In this document: positions 8,164-16,089 of the stretch, in pieces
Layout: each line of letters begins with the position of its first letter
Numbering within the stretch: the first letter of the stretch is position 1
NCBI RefSeq assembly: GCF_010868145.1
Contig: NZ_JAAGUY010000024.1
Coordinates: forward strand, 22,099 to 86,098
Reading direction: 5' to 3'
Origin: Nocardia cyriacigeorgica
GTDB taxonomy: Bacteria > Actinomycetota > Actinomycetes > Mycobacteriales > Mycobacteriaceae
DNA: 64,000 nt
Translations under genes and position numbers: made by a program
The notes under the pieces: generated by a model
Databases searched by the model: none
What the model saw: the letters and a program-made list of their open reading frames with translations, nothing else
Told to the model about the DNA's origin: nothing

Positions 8164-9030
8164 TCATTTGAGCAGCCGGGACATGCGCCGGTCGGCGAGG
8201 ATCTTGCCCCCGGTCTGACAGGTCGGGCAGTACTGGAACGAACGTTCGGCGAAGGAGACCTCACGGACGGTGTCGCCGCATACCGGGCACGGCAGGCCGG
8301 TGCGTGCGTGCACCCGCATCCCCGAACGCTTTTCGCCTTTGAGCCGGGCGGCGTCCTGTCCGACGGAGCGTTGCACGGCATCGAGCAGCACCGTCCGCAT
8401 AGCCTCGTACAGCTGCGACACCTTGTCTTCGGGCAGGGATTTCGCGGTGGCGAACGGCGAGATGCGGGCGGTGTGCAGGATTTCGTCGGAGTAGGCGTTG
8501 CCGATGCCCGCCAGCAGCGACTGCTCGACCAGTGTGGTCTTGATGCGCTGTGTGGTGCCAGCGAGTATCTCCGCGAACTGGGTCTCGGTGATGTCGAGTG
8601 CGTCCGGGCCGAGCCGGGCAATGCCGGGGACGTGCTCGGGATCGTCGACGATGTAGACCGCGAGCCGCTTCTTGGTACCTGCCTCGGTGAGGTCGAAGGC
8701 GGGGGTGGCGCCCTCCGGGGTGAAGAAATGCACCCGCAATGCCAGCGGCCCCTTGCCCGGTTTCGGTGGTGTCGCGCTCGGATTGTCGGTCCAGCGCAGC
8801 CAGCCGCCGCGGGAGAGGTGGGTGATCAGCCACAGTCCGCCGCAGTCCATGCCGAGGAACTTGCCCCACCGGCCCGCGCCGGTCACGTCGCGCCCGGAGA
8901 GATCGGTGACCGGCGGATCGAAGGTCTTGACCGCACTCAACGCCGCCACATCGACACGCCCTACCACCGCGCCGACCGCGTGTTCCCGGAGGAACTGCGC
9001 CAACGCCTCCACTTCCGGTAGTTCGGGCAC
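8164..9030 (-). CDS. Fpg/Nei-family DNA glycosylase (Fpg2-like)
   Basis: Base-excision glycosylase/AP lyase of the Fpg/Nei family, 288 residues. The start is GTG at 9030, not the ATG further upstream, because the family needs Pro as residue 2 for its Schiff-base chemistry and GTG gives M-PELPEVEALAQ. Further motifs: HLSRGGWLRW (the loop that normally carries HL-GM), TLVEQSLLAGIGNAYSDEIL (the helix-two-turn-helix) and a C-terminal zinc finger CPVC to CPTCQTGGK with the conserved RR nearby. It corresponds by position and sequence type to the second fpg gene of M. tuberculosis (Rv0944), which is truncated there; here it looks full length. Substrate preference cannot be read from sequence. Confidence 0.9.
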   Translation of the reverse strand: MPELPEVEALAQFLREHAVGAVVGRVDVAALSAVKTFDPPVTDLSGRDVTGAGRWGKFLGMDCGGLWLITHLSRGGWLRWTDNPSATPPKPGKGPLALRVHFFTPEGATPAFDLTEAGTKKRLAVYIVDDPEHVPGIARLGPDALDITETQFAEILAGTTQRIKTTLVEQSLLAGIGNAYSDEILHTARISPFATAKSLPEDKVSQLYEAMRTVLLDAVQRSVGQDAARLKGEKRSGMRVHARTGLPCPVCGDTVREVSFAERSFQYCPTCQTGGKILADRRMSRLLK

Positions 9031-9087
9031 GCGACCAAGGCTACCTGCGACCACCGACAGAATCGGGCTGTCGCCGCAGGCCCACCT

Positions 9088-9663
9088 CTAGTGGCGACGC
9101 AGTCCCGCGATGACGAGCCCGACCATCCGCCGTGCGTTGTAGCGCGGGTTGTTATCCGCGCCGATGCACAGATTGCCGACCCCGCGCATCAGTTCGTACG
9201 CGTCGGTGCCGGAGATGATCTCGTCTGCCTCGGCCGCGGCGTCGAGTAGCTGGGCGCACACGGGAACCAGGCGGTCGAGGAAATAGGCGTGCAGCGTGTC
9301 GAAGGCCGAGTCGTCGGACTGCAACGCTTCGGCGAGACCGTGTTTGGTGATCAGGAAGTCGACGAACAGGTTGATCCATCGCCCCAGTGCCGCATGCGGT
9401 GAGTCGCTGCTCGCCAGCAACGCCGGGCCTGCCTCGGCACACGCCTCGACCTGATGCCGGTAGACCGCGACGATCAGATCGGCGCGGGTCGGGAAATGCC
9501 GGTAGATCGTGCCGACGCCGACCCCCGCCCGCGCGGCGATATCGCGCACTGGAACGTCGACGCCCGATGCGACGAACGCGGCGGCGGCCGCATCCAGCAG
9601 GGTCTGCTCGTTGCGCCGGGCGTCGGCTCGTTTGCGTGGGCTGCCGGACCCGCTGTCACTCAC
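9088..9663 (-). CDS. TetR/AcrR-family transcriptional regulator
   Basis: A 191-residue TetR repressor. The N-terminal helix-turn-helix reads LLDAAAAAFVASGVDVPVRD then IAARAGVGVGTIYRHFPTRAD (about residues 20-60). The C-terminal ligand domain ends with LMRGVGNLCIGADNNPRYNA, resembling the SbtR/TetR_C_33 type. Start is GTG at 9663. Two palindromic candidate operators lie in the gap to the divergent aldo/keto reductase gene, so it probably represses that gene and itself. Confidence 0.88.
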   Translation of the reverse strand: MSDSGSGSPRKRADARRNEQTLLDAAAAAFVASGVDVPVRDIAARAGVGVGTIYRHFPTRADLIVAVYRHQVEACAEAGPALLASSDSPHAALGRWINLFVDFLITKHGLAEALQSDDSAFDTLHAYFLDRLVPVCAQLLDAAAEADEIISGTDAYELMRGVGNLCIGADNNPRYNARRMVGLVIAGLRRH

Positions 9664-9692
9664 TGCTTGGCCTTTGCTCGAGGGTTGGCAAA

Positions 9693-9707
9693 CGGAACAA
9701 CGTTCCG
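9693..9707. promoter_or_regulatory. TetR operator candidate 1
   Basis: CGGAACAACGTTCCG, an interrupted palindrome lying 30 bp upstream of the TetR start codon. It is the exact reverse complement of the second site at 9720-9734. Half-sites are CGGAAC and GTTCCG. Confidence 0.65.
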
Positions 9708-9719
9708 TATGTTGGTTAT

Positions 9720-9734
9720 CGGAACGTTGTTCCG
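9720..9734. promoter_or_regulatory. TetR operator candidate 2
   Basis: CGGAACGTTGTTCCG, the reverse complement of site 1, centred 27 bp from it. It lies about 80 bp before the aldo/keto reductase start, so both divergent promoters could be covered. Confidence 0.65.
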
Positions 9735-9814
9735 CTTGTTCAGGATGTCAGAACGGGCTGGTGGACACCACTTCACGCGCCGCGAACGGGCGCGGCTCTC
9801 GAGGAGAAACACGT

Positions 9815-10834
9815 ATGCAGTACCGCACTCTGGGCCGCACCGGTGTCCAGGTCAGCGCGCTCGCACTCGGTGCGATGAACTTTGGCGCCACCGGCCGCAC
9901 CGTCCAGGACGAGGTCACCGCGATGGTTGACGCGGCCCTGGACGCCGGGATAAACCTCATAGACACCGCGGATTGGTACGGCCGCGGAGAGTCCGAAGAA
10001 ATGGTCGGCACGGCTATCGCCGGTCGCCGTGATGACATCGTGCTGGCTACGAAGGCGGCTATGCCGATGGATGACGAGCGCAACCATCGCGGAAGTTCGC
10101 GCCGGTGGCTGGTTACCGCGCTGGACAACAGCCTGCGCCGGCTGGGGGTCGACCATGTCGACCTCTACCAGATCCACCGATGGGACCCGAGTGCCAGTGA
10201 CGAGGAGACGCTGTCGGCGCTGACCGATCTACAGCGCGCCGGGAAGATCCGCTACTTCGGTTCCTCGACGTTCCCCGCGTACCGCATCGTGCAAGCGCAG
10301 TGGGCCGCTCGGGAAAACCGTCTGAGCCGCTACGTCACCGAGCAGCCGAGCTACTCGATTCTGCAGCGCGGCATCGAAGCTCACGTCCTGCCGGTGGCCG
10401 AACAGTACGGGCTCGGCGTGCTGGTGTGGAGCCCGCTGGCTTCGGGGTGGCTGTCGGGTGCGATCCGGGCGGACCGGGAAATCGCCACCAGCCGTTCGTC
10501 ATTCATGCCGGAACGCTTCGACCGCACCGTCCCGGCCAACCGGGCCAAAATGGACGCTGTCGAACAGTTGGCCGAGGTTGCCGACCAGGCCGGTCTGACC
10601 ATGATCCAGCTCGCGCTCGGATTCGTCACCGCGCACCCGGCCGTGACCAGCGCGTTGATCGGTCCGCGCACGATGGACCATCTGCGCTCGCAGCTCGCGG
10701 CCGCCGACACCCTGCTGCCCGGCGACGTGCTCGACGCGATTGATGCCATCGTCGCTCCTGGCGTCGACCTCGCCGCGCACGAGAAGCACGATGCTCCGCC
10801 CGCCCTGCTCGACGCGAACCTGCGGCGTCGCTGA
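9815..10834 (+). CDS. Aldo/keto reductase
   Basis: A 339-residue NADPH-dependent oxidoreductase of the aldo/keto reductase superfamily (TIM barrel). The catalytic tetrad is visible: Asp and Tyr in LIDTADWYGRGESEEM (about residues 50-57), Lys in LATKAAM (about 80) and His in YQIHRWD (about 117). The cofactor-binding C-terminal part includes SALIGPRTMDHLRSQLAAAD. ATG at 9815 is preceded by GAGGAGAA with a 6-base spacer; the frame continues far upstream only because of shadow coding. It is divergent from a TetR gene and probably induced by that regulator's unknown ligand. Confidence 0.92.
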   Translation: MQYRTLGRTGVQVSALALGAMNFGATGRTVQDEVTAMVDAALDAGINLIDTADWYGRGESEEMVGTAIAGRRDDIVLATKAAMPMDDERNHRGSSRRWLVTALDNSLRRLGVDHVDLYQIHRWDPSASDEETLSALTDLQRAGKIRYFGSSTFPAYRIVQAQWAARENRLSRYVTEQPSYSILQRGIEAHVLPVAEQYGLGVLVWSPLASGWLSGAIRADREIATSRSSFMPERFDRTVPANRAKMDAVEQLAEVADQAGLTMIQLALGFVTAHPAVTSALIGPRTMDHLRSQLAAADTLLPGDVLDAIDAIVAPGVDLAAHEKHDAPPALLDANLRRR

Positions 10835-10897
10835 ACCGCTCCGGTAGATCCTGTTGCCTCGGCGAAGCTCAAGCCGAGCCCGGGTGTCGGTTCTCGA

Positions 10898-12277
10898 CTA
10901 CCGCAACGCCGATGCGAGGCATTCGGCGGCGATCGGTACCGCGGTGGTGAAGTCGGCGTCCAGCAGTGCCGAGTAGCCGAGCGCCACCCCGAAGGCGCGT
11001 TGCGGTCCGATGTGATGGCGCGACAGGCCGTCCAGTGCGACACGACGGCGGCGGGCCGCGGCGACGGCGTGGTGCTCGGCGTCGACGGTCGGCAGCGGGA
11101 CCACGAGATGTGAACCGGCGTCGTCGCCACGGATGGTCAGCCCGCGGCGGCGTAGTTGGTCCACGACGAAGGCGCGTCGCGTGGGCATGATCCGGCGGAG
11201 CCTGCGCAGGTGCCGGGCGAGGTCGCCGTATGCAGCCAGCTCGGCGAGAACCAGCTGTCCGGCGGGGCTCGGTGAGCTGCCGATCTGTGCCCGGTACGCC
11301 AGCACCGCATCGGCGATCTCGGGCGCGGCGACCAACCAGCCCGCACCGAGGGTGGGGGACAGGATCTTGCTCGTCGTGCCGAGGTGGACGACGACGTCGG
11401 GCGCCATGGCCGCCAACAAGGGCAAGGGGGCGGTGTCATAACGCAGTTCACCGTCGTAGTCATCCTCGATGAGCAGCACATCATTGGCCCGTGCGTAGTC
11501 GACCAGCCGGACACGGCGAGCTGCTGTCATCCGTTCGCCCAGCGGGAACTGGTGCGCCGGAGTGCAATACACGGCCTTGATGCCACCCGGCAACGCGTCG
11601 AGCCGCAGGCCCTCGTCGTCCACCGGCGCCGGCACCACCTGGACGCCTGCCGCGCGGAAGGCTCCGACCGCCCGCTGATACCCCGGATCCTCCATGGCGA
11701 CACTGTCACCGGGACGCAATACAGCACAGGCGATCTCGTTCACCGCCGCACTGGTTCCCGAGGTCGCCAGGATCGCAGTGCCGCCGCCAGCGCTGAGCCC
11801 GCGATGGCGTAGCAGATGTTCGGTAACAGCCGCCAGGTACTGCGGCTCGCCGCGGCGATCTTTGCGCACCGCGGGGTCACGGTCCGCGGCGGCTCGCCAG
11901 GCGCGCCGCCACGCGGGCCGGTCGATGGCGGGCACGCAGGGTGCGCCGGGGCCGAGATCGAGCAGTGCCGTCGGCTCGGTGGGCGGGGTGGCGGCGGTGG
12001 CACCCTGGTGCCCGGGTAGGGGCGCTGCGGTCAGGTAAGTTCCCGACCCGCGTCGGCCGTCGAGCCAACCCTCGGCGTGCAACTGATCGTAGGCGGCGGC
12101 GACCACCGTGCGGCTGACGGCGAGCTGCTCGGCCAGTGACCGCGAGGACGGCAATCTGTCACCGCCGCGCAGCGCACCGGACGTCGCGGCACGGCGCAGC
12201 CCGTCGGCGAGCTGCACCGACAGCGGTGTGGCGCTCGCACGGTCCAGGTCGAGCAGTTCGGCGATAACCTCGGACAC
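10898..12277 (-). CDS. MocR-family (PdxR-like) PLP-dependent transcriptional regulator
   Basis: A two-domain regulator of about 459 residues: an N-terminal GntR winged helix (PLSVQLADGLRRAATSGALR, then LPSSRSLAEQLAVSRTVVAA and LHAEGWLDGRRGSGTYL, residues about 15-85) fused to a class I aminotransferase-like domain. The PLP Lys lies in LGTTSKILSPTLGAGWLVAA, with the aspartate-bearing LLIEDDYDGELRYD before it. The GTG at 12277 has AAAGG upstream; a TTG at 12304 is also in frame but sits where a promoter would be expected. Such regulators commonly control vitamin B6 or related genes; here the divergent neighbour is a pyridoxamine-phosphate-oxidase-like protein. Confidence 0.88.
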   Translation of the reverse strand: MSEVIAELLDLDRASATPLSVQLADGLRRAATSGALRGGDRLPSSRSLAEQLAVSRTVVAAAYDQLHAEGWLDGRRGSGTYLTAAPLPGHQGATAATPPTEPTALLDLGPGAPCVPAIDRPAWRRAWRAAADRDPAVRKDRRGEPQYLAAVTEHLLRHRGLSAGGGTAILATSGTSAAVNEIACAVLRPGDSVAMEDPGYQRAVGAFRAAGVQVVPAPVDDEGLRLDALPGGIKAVYCTPAHQFPLGERMTAARRVRLVDYARANDVLLIEDDYDGELRYDTAPLPLLAAMAPDVVVHLGTTSKILSPTLGAGWLVAAPEIADAVLAYRAQIGSSPSPAGQLVLAELAAYGDLARHLRRLRRIMPTRRAFVVDQLRRRGLTIRGDDAGSHLVVPLPTVDAEHHAVAAARRRRVALDGLSRHHIGPQRAFGVALGYSALLDADFTTAVPIAAECLASALR

Positions 12278-12349
12278 CGAAAGTGGCCTTTCATTCTCTA
12301 TCAAAATTGGCTATTCAATGATGCCATTGCTTCCGGCAGGGTGAAACAC

Positions 12350-13036
12350 ATGACCGAACAAGCCCTGCTCCGGCCTCCGCTCTCACCGACCCCGCGCAGC
12401 ACCCCCACGCGGCTGAAGGATCGCGCCAGGACCGACCGCGCCGATCTGGATGCGGTCCTCGATGCGGGACTCATCTGCCACCTCGGTGTCCTGCTCGGTG
12501 GCAACCCCGTGGTGCTTCCTACGGCGTACGGCCGCGACGGAAACCTGCTCTACCTGCATGGGTCCACCGGCGCAGGCAACATGCGGGCGGCGTTGGCGCA
12601 GGATGTGTCGGTGGCGGTCACCCTGGTCGACGGTGTGGTCTATGCCCGGTCCGCCATGCATTTCTCGATGAACTATCGGTCGGCTGTGGTGCTCGGTCGC
12701 GCCGTCGAGATCACCGATCCGCAGCAGCGGCTGCACGGACTCCGGGTGATCGTCGAGCACGCGGCGCCGGGCTCCTGGGATCGGGTCCGGCCGCCGAACA
12801 AGAAAGAACTGGCCGCGACCGTTGTCCTCGCGCTCGAGCTCACCGAGGCATCGGTGAAGATGCGCGCTGGTGGACCGAGCGACGATGCCGACGACATTAG
12901 AGCGGGCGGTGTGTGGGCAGGTGTGTTGCCGACGCGTCAGGTGTGGGATCCGCCGGTGTCCGCGCCGGACCTCGATGGCGGAGTTGCGGTGCCGTCCTCG
13001 GTATCCCAGCGGTGCGCCGCCCGCCAGTCGGGTTGA
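12350..13036 (+). CDS. Pyridoxamine 5'-phosphate oxidase-like FMN-binding protein
   Basis: A 228-residue split-barrel flavin-binding protein. Recognisable elements are LDAGLICHLGVLLGGNPVVL, YLHGSTGAGNMRAAL, VDGVVYARSAMHFSMNYRSA and the late segment VWAGVLPTRQVWDPPVSAPD. ATG at 12350 has GGCAGG at about 10 bases upstream; the GTG at 12341 is too close to that site. This family is often annotated as PNPOx but lacks proof of that activity. The divergent MocR regulator suggests PLP-linked control. The last ~10 residues run past the usual family end and overlap a possible opposite-strand gene. Confidence 0.82.
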   Translation: MTEQALLRPPLSPTPRSTPTRLKDRARTDRADLDAVLDAGLICHLGVLLGGNPVVLPTAYGRDGNLLYLHGSTGAGNMRAALAQDVSVAVTLVDGVVYARSAMHFSMNYRSAVVLGRAVEITDPQQRLHGLRVIVEHAAPGSWDRVRPPNKKELAATVVLALELTEASVKMRAGGPSDDADDIRAGGVWAGVLPTRQVWDPPVSAPDLDGGVAVPSSVSQRCAARQSG

Positions 13037-13143
13037 CCGAAGGCGAGCTCGGACAGCGCGGCGGTGACCTCCGCGGGCGAGGCAGGTGCGACACCGTGTG
13101 CGCTCACCGCTGCGATCTGTTCGTGTTCGGCGGAATCCGACAT
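12937..13143 (-). CDS. Possible small hypothetical protein, antisense overlap with the gene above
   Basis: A 68-residue reading frame starting MSDSAEHEQIAAVSAHGVAP and containing SPAEVTAALSELAFGQPDWR. Third-position GC is high and codon use looks coding, but its last 100 bp overlap the 3' end of the PNPOx-like gene tail to tail. It has no clear Shine-Dalgarno sequence and I do not recognise the family. It could instead be a shadow of codon bias. Confidence 0.42.
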   Translation of the reverse strand: MSDSAEHEQIAAVSAHGVAPASPAEVTAALSELAFGQPDWRAAHRWDTEDGTATPPSRSGADTGGSHT

Positions 13144-13152
13144 GGCACCAGG

Positions 13153-13704
13153 TTAATTCGCCGCGTCCGGCTTCCGCTGTTGTCGTACCAGTTCCAGCCG
13201 CCGGGTGACACTGGTCGTCAGCACGGTGATCAGGGTGCCGAGCACCACCAGATCGAACACGATCTGCACCATGCTCGCGATGCGCGCGGCCTGGCCGACC
13301 GCATGGATATCACCGTAGCCGACCGTGGCCAGCGTCGACACCGTGTAATACAGGGCGTCGGTGCGGGTGTCGATGCCATAGAACTGATTCGTGCCGCGGT
13401 CGTCGAGGATGTAGTAGAACAGCGCGAAGAAGACCACGACGACCGACACCACCAACAGCAGCCCGTCGACCCGGCGGGTGGTGTCCTCCATGGCGGCGAT
13501 GTACTGCGTGATCCGCCGGTAGCCGAGCCAGGCGAGACCGACGACTCCCGCGACGAACGCGATCAGGGTGAGGATCCGGGCGGGCCAGGTGGTGGCGAAA
13601 TCCGAGCCGATCGGAACGCAGTAGTAGAGCAGCAGCGCGCACACCACCGTGCCGATATTGCGCAGGGCGTGCGCGCGCCGGGAGGTTTGTGGGATCGCCG
13701 TCAT
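13153..13704 (-). CDS. Two-TM potassium channel family protein
   Basis: A 183-residue membrane protein with the K+ selectivity filter TLATVGYGDIHAVG (about residues 134-147) between the pore helix and a last membrane helix (ASMVQIVFDLVVLGTLITVL). Two further hydrophobic segments precede (IGTVVCALLLYYCV and ILTLIAFVAGVVGLAWLGY) plus VDGLLLVVSVVVVFFALFYY, giving four membrane spans in all. No RCK or cyclic-nucleotide domain follows, so it is a bare pore. ATG at 13704 was chosen; the longer frame is Arg/Pro-rich and unlike the family. Confidence 0.88.
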   Translation of the reverse strand: MTAIPQTSRRAHALRNIGTVVCALLLYYCVPIGSDFATTWPARILTLIAFVAGVVGLAWLGYRRITQYIAAMEDTTRRVDGLLLVVSVVVVFFALFYYILDDRGTNQFYGIDTRTDALYYTVSTLATVGYGDIHAVGQAARIASMVQIVFDLVVLGTLITVLTTSVTRRLELVRQQRKPDAAN

Positions 13705-13772
13705 CGGTCCATGATCGACCGGTCCGGCGCGGCGCGCGGTGATACGCGCCGGATCGATGAACGTCTGGCCGG

Positions 13773-14510
13773 TCAGCCCAGGTAATACCGGGTGTCTCGG
13801 CCGTACAGCACCAGGTCGGCCCGGTGTGCGGTGGTCGCGACGAGTTCGGCGTTGGCCATATCGCTGTCGTGCACCTTGACCGCAGCGGCTGCTTCGTCTC
13901 GTCCGCCGCGCAGGTGACGGCTCAGCAGTCGGTCGATGAGGATGTTCCGGTCGGTGGTCAGGTACCAGCACTCGTCCAGCAAGAGTCGCACCGCCGACCA
14001 CGGCCCGTGCTCGACGAGTAAATAGTTGCCCTCGGCGATGACGATCCGCTGATGGGTGACGACGATGCCGCCGGGTGTGGGCTCGTCGGTGACGCGGTCG
14101 AACGTCGGCCAGGGCACCGGTTCACCGATCGGGGTGTGCCGCAACCGGTTCAGGCCTGCGACGAATCCGGTGACGTCGAAGGTATCGGGTTCGCCCTTGC
14201 CCGTGAGTCGTCCGGCGGCCCGAAGTTGTGCGTTGGGCAGATGGTAGCCGTCCATCGGGGCGAGCTCGGCGACCGCGGAGCCGGCGGCGACGTTGATGGC
14301 ATCGCGCAACGTCGCCGACAGCGTCGACTTCCCGGTGCCGGGTGGGCCCGCGATGCCGAGCAGGTGTCGGCCCGCGCGCCCGTCGGCCCGGGTTCGTACG
14401 CGCTCGGCGAGCGCGGCCACGGTCGTTTCCGGATCAGCCGCCACCGGCGTGACGGTACGCGCGTGTGTGTCAGACGAACGCCCGCTCGATGATGGAGGTG
14501 GTGTCGACAC
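13773..14510 (-). CDS. P-loop nucleoside/nucleotide kinase family protein
   Basis: A PRK/uridine-kinase-like phosphotransferase. Walker A is GIAGPPGTGKSTL (about residue 52-64), followed by APMDGYHLPNAQL with the catalytic Asp and substrate His, TFDVTGFVAGLNRL, VPWPTFDRVTDEPT and VIAEGNYLLVEHGPW, the pattern of the family that includes the yeast YFH7-like and fructokinase-like P-loop kinases. The substrate is unknown. The GTG at 14510 overlaps the upstream acyl-CoA dehydrogenase gene by 41 bp and gives a low-complexity first 25 residues; a GTG at 14420 would remove them and may be the real start. Confidence 0.82.
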   Translation of the reverse strand: MSTPPPSSSGRSSDTHARTVTPVAADPETTVAALAERVRTRADGRAGRHLLGIAGPPGTGKSTLSATLRDAINVAAGSAVAELAPMDGYHLPNAQLRAAGRLTGKGEPDTFDVTGFVAGLNRLRHTPIGEPVPWPTFDRVTDEPTPGGIVVTHQRIVIAEGNYLLVEHGPWSAVRLLLDECWYLTTDRNILIDRLLSRHLRGGRDEAAAAVKVHDSDMANAELVATTAHRADLVLYGRDTRYYLG

Positions 14511-16089
14511 CGGTCGGCAGGGTGCCGAAGGCGATACCCCAGTCGTCGCCGAGCCTGGTCGCGCAGAAGGCGTCCGCGACGGCGGAATGGCCGTGCCGTA
14601 CCAGCTGCGCGCCCTGCAGAACCAGCGCCATCAGCTCGATGACGCGGCGGGCGCGGTATTCGATATCGCTGAGGTCGGACAGTTCCTTACCGACCCGGTC
14701 GATGGCGTCGTCGAGCCGCGGGTTCGCTCCGCGGGCCAGGTTCACCTCGTTGAAGTAGGCCTCCACCGTCTCCGGTTGACGGCCCATGGCGCGCAACGCG
14801 TCCAGCGCCGCGACATTGCCCGAACCCTCCCAGATCGACATCAGCGGCGCCTCCCGGTACAGCCGCGGCATCCCGGACTCTTCGGCATAACCATTGCCGC
14901 CGAAACATTCCAGTGCCTCCGCCGCGTGCGACGGCGCGCGCTTGCACACCCAGTACTTGGTGACGGCCAGGGCGATCCTGCGCAGCGCGGCCTCGGCGGG
15001 ATCGCTGCTCGCGCGGTCGGTGGCGCCGGCAAGGCGCATCATGACCGTGGTCGCCGCCTCGGATTCGATGACCAGATCGGCCAGCACGTTCGCCATCGCG
15101 GGTTGGTCGATCAGCTTGGCGCCGAATACTTCCCGATGACGGGCATGATGCACCGCGAAGACGGCGCCGACCCGCATACCGGTGGCCGAACCGATCACGC
15201 AGTCCAGCCTGGTCATGTTCACCATCTCGATGATGGTCTTGACACCCGCACCCTCGGCGCCGACCAGCCATCCGGTGGCGTTCTCGTATTCGATCTCCGA
15301 GGAGGCGTTGGACTTGTTGCCCAGCTTGTCTTTGAGCCGCTGGATCCGGATGGGATTACGGGTGCCGTCGGGCAGTACCCGCGGCAGCAGGAAACACGAC
15401 AGCCCGCTGGGCGCCTGCGCCAGGGTGAGGAACATATCCGACATGGGCGCCGAGGTGAACCACTTGTGCCCGACGATCCGGTAGGAGCCGTCCGGCTGCG
15501 GGGTGGCGGTGGTGGTGTTCGCCCGCACATCGGAGCCGCCCTGCTTCTCCGTCATCGACATGCCTGCGATCAGGCCAGCCTTCGTCGACGGCTCCCGCAG
15601 ACCGAAATCGTAGGTGCGCGAACCGAGCAGCGGCTCGTATTTCGCGGCGAGCTCCGGGTTGTTGCGCAGCGCGGGGACAACGGCGTAGGTCATCGAGATC
15701 GGGCACATATGCCCGGCCTCGGCGGCGCCCCACGTGTAGAACTTGGCCGCGCGCGCGGTGTGCGCGCCCGGTCGATCGTCGAGCCAGGGCGCGCCGTGCA
15801 GGCCATGTGACACCGCCACGTCCATCAGGTCATGCCAGTGCGGATGGAACTCGACCTCATCGATGCGGTGACCGTAGCGATCGTGGGTGTGCAGCACCGG
15901 TGGGTATTCGTTGGCCAGCCTGCCCCACTCCTGGGCGCGTGCACTGCCCGCCAGCGCGCCGAGTTCGCGGACCTCGGCCTCGGCCCAGCCCGCACCTTCC
16001 CGGTGCAGCCCTTCGAGCAGGGCCGGGTTACGGGAGACGTCGAACGGGACGATCGGCGGAACCTGGTTGAAGACTTCATGCGTCTGCAT
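14470..16089 (-). CDS. AidB-type acyl-CoA dehydrogenase
   Basis: A 539-residue FAD-dependent acyl-CoA dehydrogenase of the AidB subclass (isovaleryl-CoA dehydrogenase/DNA alkylation response group). It starts MQTHEVFNQVPPI, a typical AidB N-terminus, and has GMSMTEKQGGSDVRANTTTA (substrate/FAD loop, about residues 175-194), GHKWFTSAPMSDMFLTLAQA, AIGSATGMR-type middle region, ECFGGNGYAEESGMPRLYRE and APLMSIWEGSGNV (catalytic Glu region). It begins 14 bp inside the end of the upstream TetR gene, so the two are co-transcribed. Role in fatty-acid turnover or alkylation response cannot be separated from sequence. Confidence 0.9.
   Translation of the reverse strand: MQTHEVFNQVPPIVPFDVSRNPALLEGLHREGAGWAEAEVRELGALAGSARAQEWGRLANEYPPVLHTHDRYGHRIDEVEFHPHWHDLMDVAVSHGLHGAPWLDDRPGAHTARAAKFYTWGAAEAGHMCPISMTYAVVPALRNNPELAAKYEPLLGSRTYDFGLREPSTKAGLIAGMSMTEKQGGSDVRANTTTATPQPDGSYRIVGHKWFTSAPMSDMFLTLAQAPSGLSCFLLPRVLPDGTRNPIRIQRLKDKLGNKSNASSEIEYENATGWLVGAEGAGVKTIIEMVNMTRLDCVIGSATGMRVGAVFAVHHARHREVFGAKLIDQPAMANVLADLVIESEAATTVMMRLAGATDRASSDPAEAALRRIALAVTKYWVCKRAPSHAAEALECFGGNGYAEESGMPRLYREAPLMSIWEGSGNVAALDALRAMGRQPETVEAYFNEVNLARGANPRLDDAIDRVGKELSDLSDIEYRARRVIELMALVLQGAQLVRHGHSAVADAFCATRLGDDWGIAFGTLPTGVDTTSIIERAFV

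Noticed and set aside
10858..10878. CTCGGC/GCCGAG as a terminator between the aldo/keto reductase and MocR genes
   Set aside because: Only a 6-bp stem with a 9-base loop and no U tract; too weak to list.
12913..13785. A 290-codon forward frame
   Set aside because: It runs opposite to the clear K+ channel gene, is Arg/His/Asp-rich and has no family pattern; it is a GC-bias shadow.
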